Of a stretch of 64,000 nt of DNA, positions 18,477-28,715 are shown in pieces (positions within the stretch are counted from its first letter, which is position 1; each line of letters starts with the position of its first letter). The stretch lies in assembly GCF_004745595.1 (NCBI RefSeq), contig NZ_SRLH01000003.1, positions 434,001 to 498,000 on the forward strand, read 5' to 3'. The DNA is from Flavobacterium humi (lineage in GTDB: Bacteria; Bacteroidota; Bacteroidia; Flavobacteriales; Flavobacteriaceae). The notes beneath the pieces were generated by a model that was not told where the DNA came from, did not search any database, and saw nothing but the letters and a program-made list of their open reading frames with translations. The position numbers and the translations under genes were made by a program.

Positions 18477-21437
18477 ATGACTTATAGAATGAAAAAAAAT
18501 TATTTTTTAAGTGTTGTTTTTCTGGCATCATCATTATCTGTTTTCGCTCAAACCAAGGAAGATGCGAAAAAAATAACAGAGAATTATGACCTGAAAAAAA
18601 TAAAAGCGCTAAAAGAGTTTTACCTCAAAAAGGGAGAACTGGACAAAAAGAATGCGATTGAAAAGGCAAAAATCAATAACTGGCCGATAACCCTTAAGGG
18701 AGAAAACGGCAACTTTATGGAATTGATGAAACTAACCCCAGACGGTTTCCCTTTGTATTACTCTACTGAAAATGCCAATGCGGCAAAATCAACCAGGGCT
18801 AATCATTTAAATACTGGCGGATCACTAGGTTTAACCCTAAACGGACAAGGATTAGTTGCCCGTGTATGGGACGGGGGAACAGTTAGGCGTACTCATAATT
18901 TGCTAACCGGGCGTGTCACTACTGTTGATGATGCTACAGGAACAATTTATGTAGCGCATTCTACACACGTTACCGGGACAATGATCGCTTCAAATGCTTC
19001 TCCTGTAACAAAAGGGATGGCATGGCAGGCAGAAGCGAGAACCTTTAACTGGACAAACGACAGTGCTGAGGCCCTGGATGAAGTACAGGGCGGAATGCTG
19101 ATTTCGAATCACTCTTATGGTGTGCCGATTATCAGTGCAACGAATGTCCCTCTTTCACCATGGTACATCGGGACCTATTCTGCGGAATCCTACGAATGGG
19201 ACCAGGTTGCTTATTCGGCTCCTTATTACCTGATGGTTGCTTCTGCAGGGAATAATGGTATGGATGACAATACAGATCCGGCAGCTTTTGGATATGATAA
19301 ATTAACAGGAAATAAAGTTTCTAAAAACAACCTTGTTGTGGCGAACGCTTTAGATGCTTCAGTAGATGTTAACGGGAATTTAACGGCTCCAGTGGAAATT
19401 AACCTTTCCAGCAGCCAGGGCCCGGCCGATGACAGAAGGATCAAACCGGACATTACAGGAAACGGTACTGATGTTATTTCTTGTAACAGTACAACCAACA
19501 CTGCAACTATTTCCATGACAGGTACTTCCATGGCAAGCCCGAATGTGGCTGGAACCTTAATGTTATTGCAGCAGCACTACAAAAACCTGACAAACAACTT
19601 TATGAGAGCGGCTACCCTAAAAGGATTGGCTTGCCATACTGCGGACGAAGCAGGGAATATCGGTCCTGATGCCATTTATGGATGGGGCTTGTTAAATGCT
19701 AAAAAGGCAGCTCAGACATTAACCAACAACGGATTGACAAGCTGGGTTTCAGAAGAAGTCCTGAACCAAGGGCAAACGTATACTATGACCGTTAAATCAG
19801 ACGGGGTAAATCCTTTAATGGCATCTATTACCTGGACGGATGTACCGGGGACTATCAATGCCGGGGAAAGACCGATAAATGATGCGACACCGGCTTTGGT
19901 AAATGATTTGGATATCAGGGTAACAAGAAACGCTACCACTTATTTCCCATGGAAATTAGATACAGATGTTACGGCAGAAGCTATCAGAACCGGAGACAAT
20001 AATGTAGATAATGTGGAGCAGGTTAAAATCGATGCACCGGTTGCAGGAGATTATACCATCACCATTACCCACAAAGGAACGTTACAAGGCGGAACCAAAC
20101 AGAATTATGCATTGGTAGTTACAGGGATAACTTCCAATTTTGCCATCAACTCCACTTCTTCCGATTTGACATTGTGCGCCAATCAAAATGCGGTGTATAC
20201 ATTTGCCTACAAGCAAACAGGAGTTGGAACGACAAACTTTAGCGCTGCCGGATTGCCTGCAGGTGCAACAGCGGTATTCAGCCCAACGTCTTTAAATACT
20301 AATGGGAATGTTACCATGACTATTTCAGGTCTTTCAGGTATTGCACCAGGAGAATACAATGTTGGGATTTTAGGGAACAACGGGACAGAAACAGAAACAA
20401 GATACAGAGTTTTAAGAGTATACAACGGGACTTTCCAGCCTACTGCTTTAAATACACCGGCTAACGGACAAACAGGGGTTTCAACATCCGTTATCCTGAA
20501 ATGGAATGCAGATGCCAATGCAGAATCCTATAATGTACAAGTGGCTACAGATTCAAATTTCACCAATATCATTGCCAATGCAACGCAACCTGAAAATACA
20601 TTCCAGTTGACAGGATTGACTCAGTCAACGCGTTATTACTGGAGAGTGACTCCATCGAACAGATGTGGTAACGGAGTTGCAGCTTCAGCAACGGTACGTA
20701 ATTTCCAGACTGGAGTATTAACGTGCGGGTTTAATTTTACGGCGACTAACTTTAGCAACGCTACCATTGCCACTACGGCTAATGCTGAGGCAACTGTTCC
20801 GGTTACGGTTACCGGCGGATTAACTATCGGGGATATAAACGTGAACGTGAATATTACGCATACGTATATCCAGGATATGACAATTTACCTTCAGGGTCCT
20901 GCAGCAATTGGCAGCCCGATTGTGTATCTTTTTGAAGAAGCTTGCGGGGACAATGACAATATCAACTGTGTTGTGGATGATGAAGGATCGGCTCCGGCAT
21001 GTTCCGGCAATCCGGCAATCTCCGGTAATGTTACACCATCCCAGCCTTTGAGCAGCCTTAATGGTTTAGTAGCTGACGGAATCTGGACATTGCATGTGGA
21101 AGATCCTTATAACGGTGATGGAGGAGTTGTGAACGGTTTTGGATTGAGCATCTGTAAAGTGACTGCATCATTGGGTGTAGGCGAAAATGAAATTGCAGGG
21201 CTTAAAATATATCCTAACCCTACCAAAGGAATCCTAAACATTGATTTGGGGGATACTCTTGAAGAAAGCGTAACCACATTATCGTTCCATGATATTCAGG
21301 GAAGACAGATTTTTACCAAAAAAATCAATGCTACCACAGGAGAAGTAAATATCGATTATCTGCAAAACGGTGTTTATATGCTTACTGTTGAAAATGGAAA
21401 CAAAAAAGCGACCAAGAAGATTGTCCTAAACCGATAA
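18477..21437 (+). CDS. Secreted S8 subtilase with P domain, T9SS type A cargo
   Basis: A protein of 986 residues (the ATG at 18489, giving MKKNYFLS, is an equally good start and makes a cleaner signal peptide ending VFAQ). After a propeptide of about 90 residues comes a subtilase domain with D132 (VWDGG), H161 (HSTHVTG) and S351 (GTSMASP). Then follow an FnIII-like stretch (about 660-745), a proprotein convertase P domain (about 749-892, acidic DNDNINCVVDDEG loop) and a type A sorting domain (GLKIYPNPTKG to KIVLNR, 906-986). It is an extracellular or surface protease. Unlike the three subtilases at 49-55 kb, it has a normal short Asp-His spacing and a T9SS tail. Confidence 0.93.
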   Translation: MTYRMKKNYFLSVVFLASSLSVFAQTKEDAKKITENYDLKKIKALKEFYLKKGELDKKNAIEKAKINNWPITLKGENGNFMELMKLTPDGFPLYYSTENANAAKSTRANHLNTGGSLGLTLNGQGLVARVWDGGTVRRTHNLLTGRVTTVDDATGTIYVAHSTHVTGTMIASNASPVTKGMAWQAEARTFNWTNDSAEALDEVQGGMLISNHSYGVPIISATNVPLSPWYIGTYSAESYEWDQVAYSAPYYLMVASAGNNGMDDNTDPAAFGYDKLTGNKVSKNNLVVANALDASVDVNGNLTAPVEINLSSSQGPADDRRIKPDITGNGTDVISCNSTTNTATISMTGTSMASPNVAGTLMLLQQHYKNLTNNFMRAATLKGLACHTADEAGNIGPDAIYGWGLLNAKKAAQTLTNNGLTSWVSEEVLNQGQTYTMTVKSDGVNPLMASITWTDVPGTINAGERPINDATPALVNDLDIRVTRNATTYFPWKLDTDVTAEAIRTGDNNVDNVEQVKIDAPVAGDYTITITHKGTLQGGTKQNYALVVTGITSNFAINSTSSDLTLCANQNAVYTFAYKQTGVGTTNFSAAGLPAGATAVFSPTSLNTNGNVTMTISGLSGIAPGEYNVGILGNNGTETETRYRVLRVYNGTFQPTALNTPANGQTGVSTSVILKWNADANAESYNVQVATDSNFTNIIANATQPENTFQLTGLTQSTRYYWRVTPSNRCGNGVAASATVRNFQTGVLTCGFNFTATNFSNATIATTANAEATVPVTVTGGLTIGDINVNVNITHTYIQDMTIYLQGPAAIGSPIVYLFEEACGDNDNINCVVDDEGSAPACSGNPAISGNVTPSQPLSSLNGLVADGIWTLHVEDPYNGDGGVVNGFGLSICKVTASLGVGENEIAGLKIYPNPTKGILNIDLGDTLEESVTTLSFHDIQGRQIFTKKINATTGEVNIDYLQNGVYMLTVENGNKKATKKIVLNR

Positions 21438-21454
21438 TTTTTGAACAAATATTG

Positions 21455-21484
21455 AAAAAGGGCCCTAACCAGGGCCCTTTTTAT
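21455..21484. terminator. Bidirectional terminator between the subtilase and exonuclease genes
   Basis: A perfect stem AAAAAGGGCCCT / AGGGCCCTTTTT with a 4-nt loop between convergent genes. Confidence 0.9.
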
Positions 21485-21488
21485 TTGC

Positions 21489-22202
21489 TTATATATGAAT
21501 GATTTCCTCTTCGACCAGGAGGTCTTCCCTGCGGAAACGCAATAAAACCTGCGCAACGGCAATGACATCTTTTTCGCAGTATGTTATGATCCGGTCAATG
21601 TCTTTTTCCACATAAAAAGTATGGGAGACCTGGCTGCCGTCTATATCGTCTTTGGGAGAAGGAATGCCCAGTACCTTGGTTAATAATTTTAAGGAAGTAA
21701 AGGTTTTGTAATCCCCGAATTTCCATAATTCCATAGTATCCAGATGCGGGACTTCCCATGGTTTCTTTCCAAACAAATTCAATTTTTGAGGAATGTGGAT
21801 TCCGTTGATGATCATACGGCGGGCCATAAACGGAAAATCAAATTCCTTGGCATTATGCCCGCATAAAATATGTTGCGGATGGCTAAAATGATTGTTGATC
21901 AGATTGCTGAAATCCTTAAGTATTTTTTCTTCGGTACCAAAAAAGGAAGTGACCCTGAAATTCCGGATGTCCCCTTTTATCGTAAAATACCCGGCTGAGA
22001 TGCAGATGATTTTGCCAAATTCCGCCCAAATCCCGGCACGGTCATAAAATGCTTCGGGAGTATAGTCGTCTTTGCGCTGGTATTGGGTTTTTTGTTCCCA
22101 CAAATATTGCAGGTCCTGGTCCAGATGGTTGTAGTTTTCGTGTTCCGGAACGGTTTCTATATCGAGGAACAAGATATTTTCCAGGGGTATTTTCTCTATC
22201 AT
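21489..22202 (-). CDS. Predicted 3'-5' exonuclease (PolB-exo-like, DEDDy type)
   Basis: A protein of 237 residues of the ribonuclease H-like exonuclease family related to the proofreading domain of family B polymerases. Exo I is FLDIETVPE (catalytic Asp and Glu), Exo II is the CGHNAKEFDFPF stretch, and Exo III is YCEKDV near the end (Tyr and Asp of the DEDDy type). There is no polymerase domain, so it is a stand-alone nuclease, possibly in repair. It is followed on the chromosome by ogt, 77 nt away, also a repair gene. Confidence 0.85.
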   Translation of the reverse strand: MIEKIPLENILFLDIETVPEHENYNHLDQDLQYLWEQKTQYQRKDDYTPEAFYDRAGIWAEFGKIICISAGYFTIKGDIRNFRVTSFFGTEEKILKDFSNLINNHFSHPQHILCGHNAKEFDFPFMARRMIINGIHIPQKLNLFGKKPWEVPHLDTMELWKFGDYKTFTSLKLLTKVLGIPSPKDDIDGSQVSHTFYVEKDIDRIITYCEKDVIAVAQVLLRFRREDLLVEEEIIHI

Positions 22203-22279
22203 TTTCTTATCATTTTGGCGGTTACGCTACGAATGTAAAAAATTGAATTGAAAGTATGAGCCATAAAGTGCCACTATTT

Positions 22280-22750
22280 TTAAAACAAACTTTGCTGTTT
22301 GTTTGGGTTTTCGTGTTCCAATAGCCATTTTTTACGCCACAAACCACCGGCATAACCCGTAAGCGATCCATCGGTACCAATGACCCTATGGCAGGGCACA
22401 ACAATCCACAAAGGATTTTTCCCGTTTGCGGAAGCGACGGCCCTAATGGCTTTCACATCGCCTAATTTTTTGGACAAATCCAGGTAGGACATGGTTTTCC
22501 CGAAAGGGATGTTAAGTAATTCCTGCCATACTTTTTGCTGGAAATCGGTTCCTTTGGGATTGAGTTTGAAGCTGAAACCGGTTCTTTTCCCTTCAAAATA
22601 TTCGGTAAGTTGGGACACGGCCTCTTGTAAAGGCTTCGGGATTTTAGCAGAAACCTTTCCTTCCGACAAGACAGAAATGACAGCAATGCCATGCTCATCG
22701 CCTTCAATTTTGGTAATACCCAACGGAGAATTTATAAAAACAGTTTCCAT
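22280..22750 (-). CDS. ogt: Methylated-DNA--protein-cysteine methyltransferase
   Basis: A suicide O6-alkylguanine repair enzyme of 156 residues. The acceptor cysteine lies in IVVPCHRVIG, and the helix-turn-helix region before it (FGKTMSYLDLSKKLG, then ASANGKNP) is intact. The short length and missing AdaA domain make it an Ogt-type rather than Ada protein. Confidence 0.95.
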   Translation of the reverse strand: METVFINSPLGITKIEGDEHGIAVISVLSEGKVSAKIPKPLQEAVSQLTEYFEGKRTGFSFKLNPKGTDFQQKVWQELLNIPFGKTMSYLDLSKKLGDVKAIRAVASANGKNPLWIVVPCHRVIGTDGSLTGYAGGLWRKKWLLEHENPNKQQSLF

Positions 22751-22773
22751 AGGATAAAAGTAATTATTTTACC

Positions 22774-22801
22774 TAAAAAAAGCCTTCTCAGGAAGGCTTA
22801 A
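22774..22801 (-). terminator. Terminator of the heme operon (after the cytochrome c gene)
   Basis: On the minus strand AAGCCTTCC TGA GAAGGCTT is followed by a 7-T run, just after the cytochrome stop at 22811. Confidence 0.85.
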
Positions 22802-22810
22802 TTGTAGTTT

Positions 22811-23212
22811 TTATAAATGGCTGAAGATATAAGCCTCCAAGGCTTTTTGTTCTTCTGCGGATAAGTTTTTGGTAATCGCAAAATTGGTTTTCATCACTTC
22901 ATACTGGCTGGGATCTACCAGAGGTTCAGCATTCCCTTTGAGGAATTCGACGATATTACCGCCTTTTGCTTTGTAAATTTTGGCAATATCTTTCAGGCTT
23001 GGGCCGATGGTTTTGGTTTCAGGTTTGTGGCAGGAATAGCAAACACCTTTCCCATCGAAAATTTCCTGACCGAGCTGTTGAGGTGTCTGGGCGGTTTCGG
23101 TATCCGGATACAAAGGCTCGGTTTTTTGTTCTTCGCTTTTGCACGACACAAGACCTGAAAAAGTACAACAAACAACAGCCAACAAAGAGAAAAAGCGTAC
23201 GGTGTTTTTCAT
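22811..23212 (-). CDS. Lipoprotein cytochrome c (class I)
   Basis: A protein of 133 residues with a lipoprotein signal (lipobox LVSC, Cys24) and one heme-binding motif C58-Y-S-C61-H62. A Met in YEVMKTNF, about 40 residues before the C-terminus, is a possible axial ligand. This suggests a membrane-attached periplasmic electron carrier. Its start is 1 nt after the hemB stop, making it the last gene of the heme operon, so heme production and a heme consumer are co-transcribed. Confidence 0.88.
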   Translation of the reverse strand: MKNTVRFFSLLAVVCCTFSGLVSCKSEEQKTEPLYPDTETAQTPQQLGQEIFDGKGVCYSCHKPETKTIGPSLKDIAKIYKAKGGNIVEFLKGNAEPLVDPSQYEVMKTNFAITKNLSAEEQKALEAYIFSHL

Positions 23213-23213
23213 T

Positions 23214-24209
23214 TTATTTGGACATTAAAATAGCCGCTTCTTTAGCGAAATAGGTTGAAATAAGGCTGGCACCGGCACGTTTGATGCACATCAGCTGTTC
23301 CATCATGATTTTGTCATGGTCCAGCCAGCCTCTTTGGGCAGCAGCCTTAATCATGGCATATTCCCCTGAAACATGGAAAACCGTCACAGGCACAGGTACG
23401 GCATTTTTCACTTCCCGGACAATATCCAGGTAAGCAATCCCGGGCTTTACCATGACCATGTCGGCACCTTCTTCGACATCCATAAGGGCTTCTTTGATGG
23501 CTTCAATGCGGTTGGCATAATCCATCTGATAGGTTTTCTTATCTTTTGGCACCACAACATCCGCTTCTCTTGGTGCACTATCCAAAGCATCGCGGAAAGG
23601 GCCGTAAAAGGCAGAGGCATATTTAGCCGAATAACTCATAATCCCTACCTGGTGGAAACCGGCAGCATCCAACCCCTGGCGCAAACGCAGTACGCGTCCG
23701 TCCATCATATCGCTTGGCGCTACAAAATCGGCACCGGCCTGGGCATGGGAAACGGCCATTTTTACCAAAGCTTCATTCGTGGCATCATTGGCAATGTCCC
23801 CATTTTCAATAATACCGTCATGGCCATAAATAGAGTAAGGATCCAATGCTACATCGGGCATGACGATCATTTCCGGGCAAGCCGCTTTGATGGCCCTGAT
23901 GGCCTGTTGCATCAATCCGTTAGGGTTCCAGGCTTCTTTCCCGGTATTGTCCTTTAGGGATTCATCGACTTTTACATAAATGTTTACGGCACGGATTCCC
24001 AAAGCAAAAATTTCTTTCACCTCTTCGACCGTCAAATCTAATGAGCGGCGGAAAATTCCCGGCATTGAAGGGATTTCAGATTTATAATTTTCGCCTTCGG
24101 CAATAAACATCGGGAACATAAAATCACTCGGACTTAATGTGGTTTCGCGAACTAAACTCCTAATTGATTCGTTTGTTCTTAATCTTCTGCCTCGTTGTAG
24201 TGGAAACAT
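23214..24209 (-). CDS. hemB: Porphobilinogen synthase (5-aminolevulinate dehydratase)
   Basis: A protein of 331 residues that condenses two 5-aminolevulinate molecules to porphobilinogen. The two Schiff-base lysines lie in VVVPKDKKTYQMDY and MVMVKPG, and the APSDMMDGRV active-site stretch is present. The cysteine-rich zinc site of the animal/yeast type is absent, as in Mg-dependent bacterial enzymes. It follows hemF by 26 nt. Confidence 0.96.
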   Translation of the reverse strand: MFPLQRGRRLRTNESIRSLVRETTLSPSDFMFPMFIAEGENYKSEIPSMPGIFRRSLDLTVEEVKEIFALGIRAVNIYVKVDESLKDNTGKEAWNPNGLMQQAIRAIKAACPEMIVMPDVALDPYSIYGHDGIIENGDIANDATNEALVKMAVSHAQAGADFVAPSDMMDGRVLRLRQGLDAAGFHQVGIMSYSAKYASAFYGPFRDALDSAPREADVVVPKDKKTYQMDYANRIEAIKEALMDVEEGADMVMVKPGIAYLDIVREVKNAVPVPVTVFHVSGEYAMIKAAAQRGWLDHDKIMMEQLMCIKRAGASLISTYFAKEAAILMSK

Positions 24210-24235
24210 AACTATATCTTTTAGTATTGTCCGGC

Positions 24236-25138
24236 CTAAATCCAGTTTTTGGGATTTGCCAGGACGTTAATTAATTTTTCTTCTTCGCTGCCTTTTTCAG
24301 GATGATGGTCGTATATCCATTGCACATGCGGCGGCAGACTCATCAATATGCTTTCGATCCGGCCATTGGTTTTCAATCCGAATAATGTGCCTTTGTCATG
24401 AACCAGGTTGAATTCTACATAACGGCCACGGCGGATTTCCTGCCAATTCCTGTTTTGAGCAGTGTAAGGAAGGTTTTTCCTTTTTTCCACAATAGGCACA
24501 TACGCTTCCAGGAAACTATTGCCCACTTCGGAAACGAAACCAAACCAGTTTTCCATAGAGTGGCTATCCGTTGCTTTGCAATGATCGAAAAACAAACCGC
24601 CGATACCTCTTGCTTCATTGCGGTGGGCATTCCAGAAATACGCATCGCATTGTTTTTTAAATTTTGGATAGAATTCGGGATCGTGCTTGTCGCAGGCTTT
24701 TTTACAGGTTTGATGGAAATGGACTGCATCTTCTTCAAACAGATAATAAGGCGTTAGGTCCTGTCCGCCACCAAACCAGGAATTGATGGTGTTTCCGGCT
24801 GCATCATACATTTCGAAATAACGCCAGTTTGCATGGACGGTAGGCACCATAGGGTTTTTGGGATGGATGACCAAACTTAGCCCGCAGGCAAAAAAATCGA
24901 CATCGCCTACATTAAAATAAGCTTGCATCGCTTCGGGCAGTTTCCCGTGTACGGCTGAAATATTGACGCCGCCTTTTTCAAAAACGGCTCCGTTTTCCAT
25001 AACACGTGTCCTTCCGCCGCCGCCTTCCGGACGTTCCCAAAGGTCTTCCTTAAATTTGGCGGTGCCGTCAGCAGCTTCCAGCCCTGAGGTTATCGTGTCT
25101 TGTAAGTTTTGTATGTATGTGTAGAATTTATTTTTCAT
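24236..25138 (-). CDS. hemF: Oxygen-dependent coproporphyrinogen III oxidase
   Basis: A protein of 300 residues from the ATG at 25138 (MKNKFYTYIQN), which matches family length. A longer frame to 25177 is an overlap artefact. It oxidatively decarboxylates coproporphyrinogen III to protoporphyrinogen IX with O2. Family blocks present include GGGGRTRVMENG, WFGGGQDLTPYY and RGIGGLFFDH. The start overlaps the GNAT gene by 11 nt, so translation is probably coupled. Use of HemF indicates aerobic heme synthesis. Confidence 0.95.
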   Translation of the reverse strand: MKNKFYTYIQNLQDTITSGLEAADGTAKFKEDLWERPEGGGGRTRVMENGAVFEKGGVNISAVHGKLPEAMQAYFNVGDVDFFACGLSLVIHPKNPMVPTVHANWRYFEMYDAAGNTINSWFGGGQDLTPYYLFEEDAVHFHQTCKKACDKHDPEFYPKFKKQCDAYFWNAHRNEARGIGGLFFDHCKATDSHSMENWFGFVSEVGNSFLEAYVPIVEKRKNLPYTAQNRNWQEIRRGRYVEFNLVHDKGTLFGLKTNGRIESILMSLPPHVQWIYDHHPEKGSEEEKLINVLANPKNWI

Positions 25139-25679
25139 TGCGGTCATAATCTGATTTGAGCAGGCCAAAATAAACAACGTCTTCCAGGATCCCAGCTCCG
25201 TTTTTGAATTCTTCCCGTAAAATACCTTCTTGCCGGAAACCGTTTTTCAAAGCAACCTGCTGGCTGGCTTGATTGATTTTGGAAGTGCAGATAAAAACTT
25301 TGTTCATTTTCAAATCATTAAAACAGAAAGCGATAGTCTGGGCGACAACCTTGGAAATAATGCCTTTGCCTTCAAAATGCTTATCGATGAAATAGGCCAG
25401 TTCGCATTTGGAAATACCATAATCGATATTCTTGATGCAAACATATCCCATCAGTTGTTGTGTTTCCGAATTCCGGAGATAGAAATAATAGCCGGCCTTG
25501 TTTTTTTCTTTTTCAATATTCGTTTCAATAAAGGCAATTGTTTTTTCCAGGTCGAGGCAGTTTGAAAGGGTTACCGGGAACGTTTTTTCAATATGGTTTT
25601 TATTGGTTTGTACCAGGTTGTAAAACTCTTCCGGGAGAATGCTTTCAATCGTATTTATTTCCCAATTTATGGAATCCAT
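25128..25679 (-). CDS. GNAT N-acetyltransferase (RimJ/RimL type)
   Basis: A protein of 183 residues. The acetyl-CoA binding core is visible around FEGKGIISKVVAQTIAFCF, followed by the beta-5 to alpha-4 region INQASQQVALKNGFRQEG typical of RimL-like enzymes that acetylate protein N-termini or small amines. It sits between an unknown gene (8-nt gap) and hemF (11-nt overlap) inside the heme operon. No direct role in heme synthesis is known; the substrate is unknown. Confidence 0.85.
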   Translation of the reverse strand: MDSINWEINTIESILPEEFYNLVQTNKNHIEKTFPVTLSNCLDLEKTIAFIETNIEKEKNKAGYYFYLRNSETQQLMGYVCIKNIDYGISKCELAYFIDKHFEGKGIISKVVAQTIAFCFNDLKMNKVFICTSKINQASQQVALKNGFRQEGILREEFKNGAGILEDVVYFGLLKSDYDRNEK

Positions 25680-25687
25680 TGCGGTCT

Positions 25688-26062
25688 TTATTTTGTAGCT
25701 GCAGTTAATTTATGATGAATTTCAAACGAAAAACTCTTGCTTTCCCGTTGGATGTAATGGTAAAGGTAAATTCCTTTTTCCGATACGTTAAAAGCAGTTT
25801 TATGGGAAAACTGGAGCAGGAAATCGGCAAATTTTTCCAAATGGCCCCAATCCAGGTGGCATGCGATAAGATGAGCTGTCAGCGCTTCAGGACTGAAATT
25901 GGCAATATCCTTGGTGGTCAGCCCCAAAAGCCCCAATTGGCCTTCGATATCGGACTGGCTTTTTCCCGTCAGGGGTTCAGGAACAAAAACAAGGGGAAGC
26001 AACGTTTTCAAAACATTGTCAATCCGGGTGCTTTCCTTGTCTTTTAATCCTTTATTGAGCAT
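25688..26062 (-). CDS. Unknown protein encoded inside the heme operon
   Basis: A protein of 124 residues, soluble, with no signal peptide or membrane helix and predominantly helical by eye. The centre (HLDWGHLEKFADFLLQFS) and the HYIQRESKSFSFEIHHK end carry several His and aromatic residues. I do not recognise a family. It lies 10 nt after hemE and 8 nt before the GNAT gene, so it is certainly co-transcribed with the heme genes. Confidence 0.75.
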   Translation of the reverse strand: MLNKGLKDKESTRIDNVLKTLLPLVFVPEPLTGKSQSDIEGQLGLLGLTTKDIANFSPEALTAHLIACHLDWGHLEKFADFLLQFSHKTAFNVSEKGIYLYHYIQRESKSFSFEIHHKLTAATK

Positions 26063-26072
26063 GACTGTTTTC

Positions 26073-27098
26073 TTATTGTTGGTATTCTTTTACCGCATCG
26101 ATAAATGCTTTGGCATGATCTACCGGGATATTCGGTAAAATTCCGTGGCCCAGGTTTACGATGTAACTGTCTTTCCCGAATTCGTCAATCATTTCATGGA
26201 CCATTTTTTTGATGGTCGGGATTGGAGACAATAACCTAGACGGATCAAAATTCCCTTGCAGGGTTATTTTCCCACCGGACAGGTAACGGGCATTCCTGGC
26301 TGAACAAGTCCAATCCACGCCAAGGGCAGAAGCTTTGCTTTTAGACATTTCACCCAGGGCGAACCAGCATCCTTTTCCAAAAACAATGACTTTCGTTTCA
26401 TCGGCCAATGCCTCAACGATCTGGTTGATATATTTCCATGAAAATTCCTGATAATCAACCGGGGAAAGCATACCGCCCCATGAATCGAAGATCTGAACGG
26501 CATTGACACCGGCTTTCACTTTTTCTTTCAGGTATAAAATCGTCGTATCGGTAATTTTCTGCAATAGGGTATGGGCGGCCACAGGATTGGAAAAACAGAA
26601 TCCTTTGGCAGTATCGAAACTTTTTGAACCTCTTCCTTCCACAGCATAACAGAAAATCGTCCAGGGAGAACCTGCAAAACCAATCAGGGGCACTTCGTCA
26701 TTGAGCATTTCTTTGGTCAATTTGATGGCATCCATAACATATCCCAACGTTTCCTGGATATCCGGTACAATGACTTTTTCCACATCTTGTGTTGTCCTGA
26801 TAGGGTTGGGAAGGAAAGGCCCGATGTTTTCTTTCATCAAAACCTCGATTCCCATCGCTTGCGGTACCACTAAAATATCCGAGAACAGGATGGCGGCATC
26901 CGGAGCGATCCTGCGGATGGGCTGTACTGTAATTTCAGCTGCTAATTCCGGGGTCTGGCAACGGGTGAAAAAATCGTATTTATCACGTAAAGCGATAAAT
27001 TCAGGTAGGTATCGTCCCGCCTGGCGCATCATCCAGACTGGTGGCCGGGTTACTGTTTCGTTATTTAAGGCACGTAAGAAAAGGTCGTTTTTGATCAT
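26073..27098 (-). CDS. hemE: Uroporphyrinogen decarboxylase
   Basis: A protein of 341 residues that converts uroporphyrinogen III to coproporphyrinogen III by four decarboxylations. The N-terminal [16 protein letters not shown] block is the family hallmark, followed by [14 protein letters not shown] with the catalytic Asp. It lies 25 nt downstream of hemD on the same transcript. Confidence 0.96.
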   Translation of the reverse strand: MIKNDLFLRALNNETVTRPPVWMMRQAGRYLPEFIALRDKYDFFTRCQTPELAAEITVQPIRRIAPDAAILFSDILVVPQAMGIEVLMKENIGPFLPNPIRTTQDVEKVIVPDIQETLGYVMDAIKLTKEMLNDEVPLIGFAGSPWTIFCYAVEGRGSKSFDTAKGFCFSNPVAAHTLLQKITDTTILYLKEKVKAGVNAVQIFDSWGGMLSPVDYQEFSWKYINQIVEALADETKVIVFGKGCWFALGEMSKSKASALGVDWTCSARNARYLSGGKITLQGNFDPSRLLSPIPTIKKMVHEMIDEFGKDSYIVNLGHGILPNIPVDHAKAFIDAVKEYQQ

Positions 27099-27123
27099 TT
27101 GTTTTAGTATAACTGCAAAGTTG

Positions 27124-27792
27124 TTATTTGAATTCGTTCAGGCATTGGATAATTGTGTTTTCAACCGTGGGCTGATTTGCAATTACTATGTTTTTGATTT
27201 TATTGGTTTCCAAAGCTTCGGCGGTGGTGTTGCCAATGCAGAAGCAGATCTCGTTTTTGATGGTATTCTCTTTTAGGAAACTTTCTACCGCTGACGGGCT
27301 GAAAAACAGTATGCCGTCGGCTTTGGCGTTTATTTTCTGAGGCGTCAGCAGGGTTTCGTAAACGGTGATTTCGTTGTATTGTATATGGGCTCTTTTTAAA
27401 GCATCCGGCAACGTGTCCCGGCGCAGGTTTCCGCTAAAAAAAGTATAGCTTTCTTCAGTATAGACCAAAGCAATAATTTCCGCCAGATCTTGTGCATAAC
27501 CGGTATAGGCCATTACATTGAAGCCGTTTTTCTCGAGAAGCTCTTTGGTTTTCAGACCGACACAGAATGCGTTTTTTGATTTTAGCTGATCTGCTTTTTC
27601 ATGTTCTAAAACACTCAAAACAGCATTCTGGCTGGTAAAAATCAGGTTGTTATTGATGTGGTTCAGGTCAAAAGGCTTGTTATGGGTCTTGATGAAATCC
27701 GCTTCAATGACATTGAAATCCGCATTCAATAAATACTGCTTCTGGTTGCTCAGAAGTTTCTTTGTTGATACTATACGGATTTGGTTTTGCAT
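27124..27792 (-). CDS. hemD: Uroporphyrinogen-III synthase
   Basis: A protein of 222 residues, two-lobed and weakly conserved as usual for HemD. It shows [14 protein letters not shown] in the first lobe and [13 protein letters not shown] with [10 protein letters not shown] in the second. It closes hydroxymethylbilane with inversion of ring D. Its ATG overlaps the hemC stop by one base (TAATG), which supports identity and coupled translation. Confidence 0.92.
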   Translation of the reverse strand: MQNQIRIVSTKKLLSNQKQYLLNADFNVIEADFIKTHNKPFDLNHINNNLIFTSQNAVLSVLEHEKADQLKSKNAFCVGLKTKELLEKNGFNVMAYTGYAQDLAEIIALVYTEESYTFFSGNLRRDTLPDALKRAHIQYNEITVYETLLTPQKINAKADGILFFSPSAVESFLKENTIKNEICFCIGNTTAEALETNKIKNIVIANQPTVENTIIQCLNEFK

Positions 27793-28715
27793 TATTTCTG
27801 CAGTGTTTTTTTAATATTTGCCATGAGTTCCGAACCTCCGTTTTCCAGGATTTCCTGAGCCAGTGTATAGCCTAGTTTCTTCCATTCTTCAATTGGAACA
27901 GTCCTTTCGATCTCGATTTTTTCTTTTCCGTCAACCGATAAAAGGATTCCTTTGAAATACAGCGTATCATCATGCTCATTGTGTTTGGCAATAGCACCGA
28001 TAGGCGCAGTACAACCACCTTCAAGAGTCCTTAAGAACTGTCGTTCAATATGGGTGCAGATTTCGGTTTCGATATCGTTAAGATGGTATAATGCCTCCTG
28101 TGAAAAGTCGTCGTTTTCCATGGCCACTACCATCATTGCTCCCTGGGCAGGGGCCGGAACCATCCAATCCAGGTTGATAAATGTAGCAGGTTTCAGGTTG
28201 ATGCGTTCCAAACCGGCAGCGGCAAAAACAGCTCCGCCCCATTGGCTGTCTTTTAGTTTCTGCATGCGGGTATTGACGTTTCCGCGCAGGTCCACAACAG
28301 TATGGTTCGGGTATTTGCTGAGCCATTGTGCCTGGCGTCGTAAACTTCCGGTGGCAATGGTCGATTCTTTTTCCAGGAAATTCAGATCGCCTTTGTGGAC
28401 TAAAATATCCAGGACATTTGCCCTTTTTAAAACGGCAGCCTGCACGATTCCTTTCGGTAAAGCAGTAGGGACATCTTTCATAGAATGGACTGCGATGTCT
28501 ATTTGCCCCGAAAGCATGGCCATGTCTAGCGTTTTGGTAAAAATACCGGTAATGCCCAATTCATACAAAGGTTTGTCGAGAAGGATGTCACCTGTCGATT
28601 TTACAGCGATGATTTCGGTGGTATAGCCTAAATCGTTGAGTTGTTTCTCCACGGTATGCGCTTGCCAAAGGGCGAGTTCGCTGTCACGGGTTCCAATACG
28701 AATTGTTTTTGACAT
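27792..28715 (-). CDS. hemC: Hydroxymethylbilane synthase (porphobilinogen deaminase)
   Basis: A protein of 307 residues that polymerises four porphobilinogens. The dipyrromethane cofactor cysteine is in LEGGCTAPIGA, and the N-terminal IGTRDSELALWQA and VHSMKDVP blocks are intact. One-base TAATG overlaps occur at both ends with hemA and hemD. Confidence 0.96.
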   Translation of the reverse strand: MSKTIRIGTRDSELALWQAHTVEKQLNDLGYTTEIIAVKSTGDILLDKPLYELGITGIFTKTLDMAMLSGQIDIAVHSMKDVPTALPKGIVQAAVLKRANVLDILVHKGDLNFLEKESTIATGSLRRQAQWLSKYPNHTVVDLRGNVNTRMQKLKDSQWGGAVFAAAGLERINLKPATFINLDWMVPAPAQGAMMVVAMENDDFSQEALYHLNDIETEICTHIERQFLRTLEGGCTAPIGAIAKHNEHDDTLYFKGILLSVDGKEKIEIERTVPIEEWKKLGYTLAQEILENGGSELMANIKKTLQK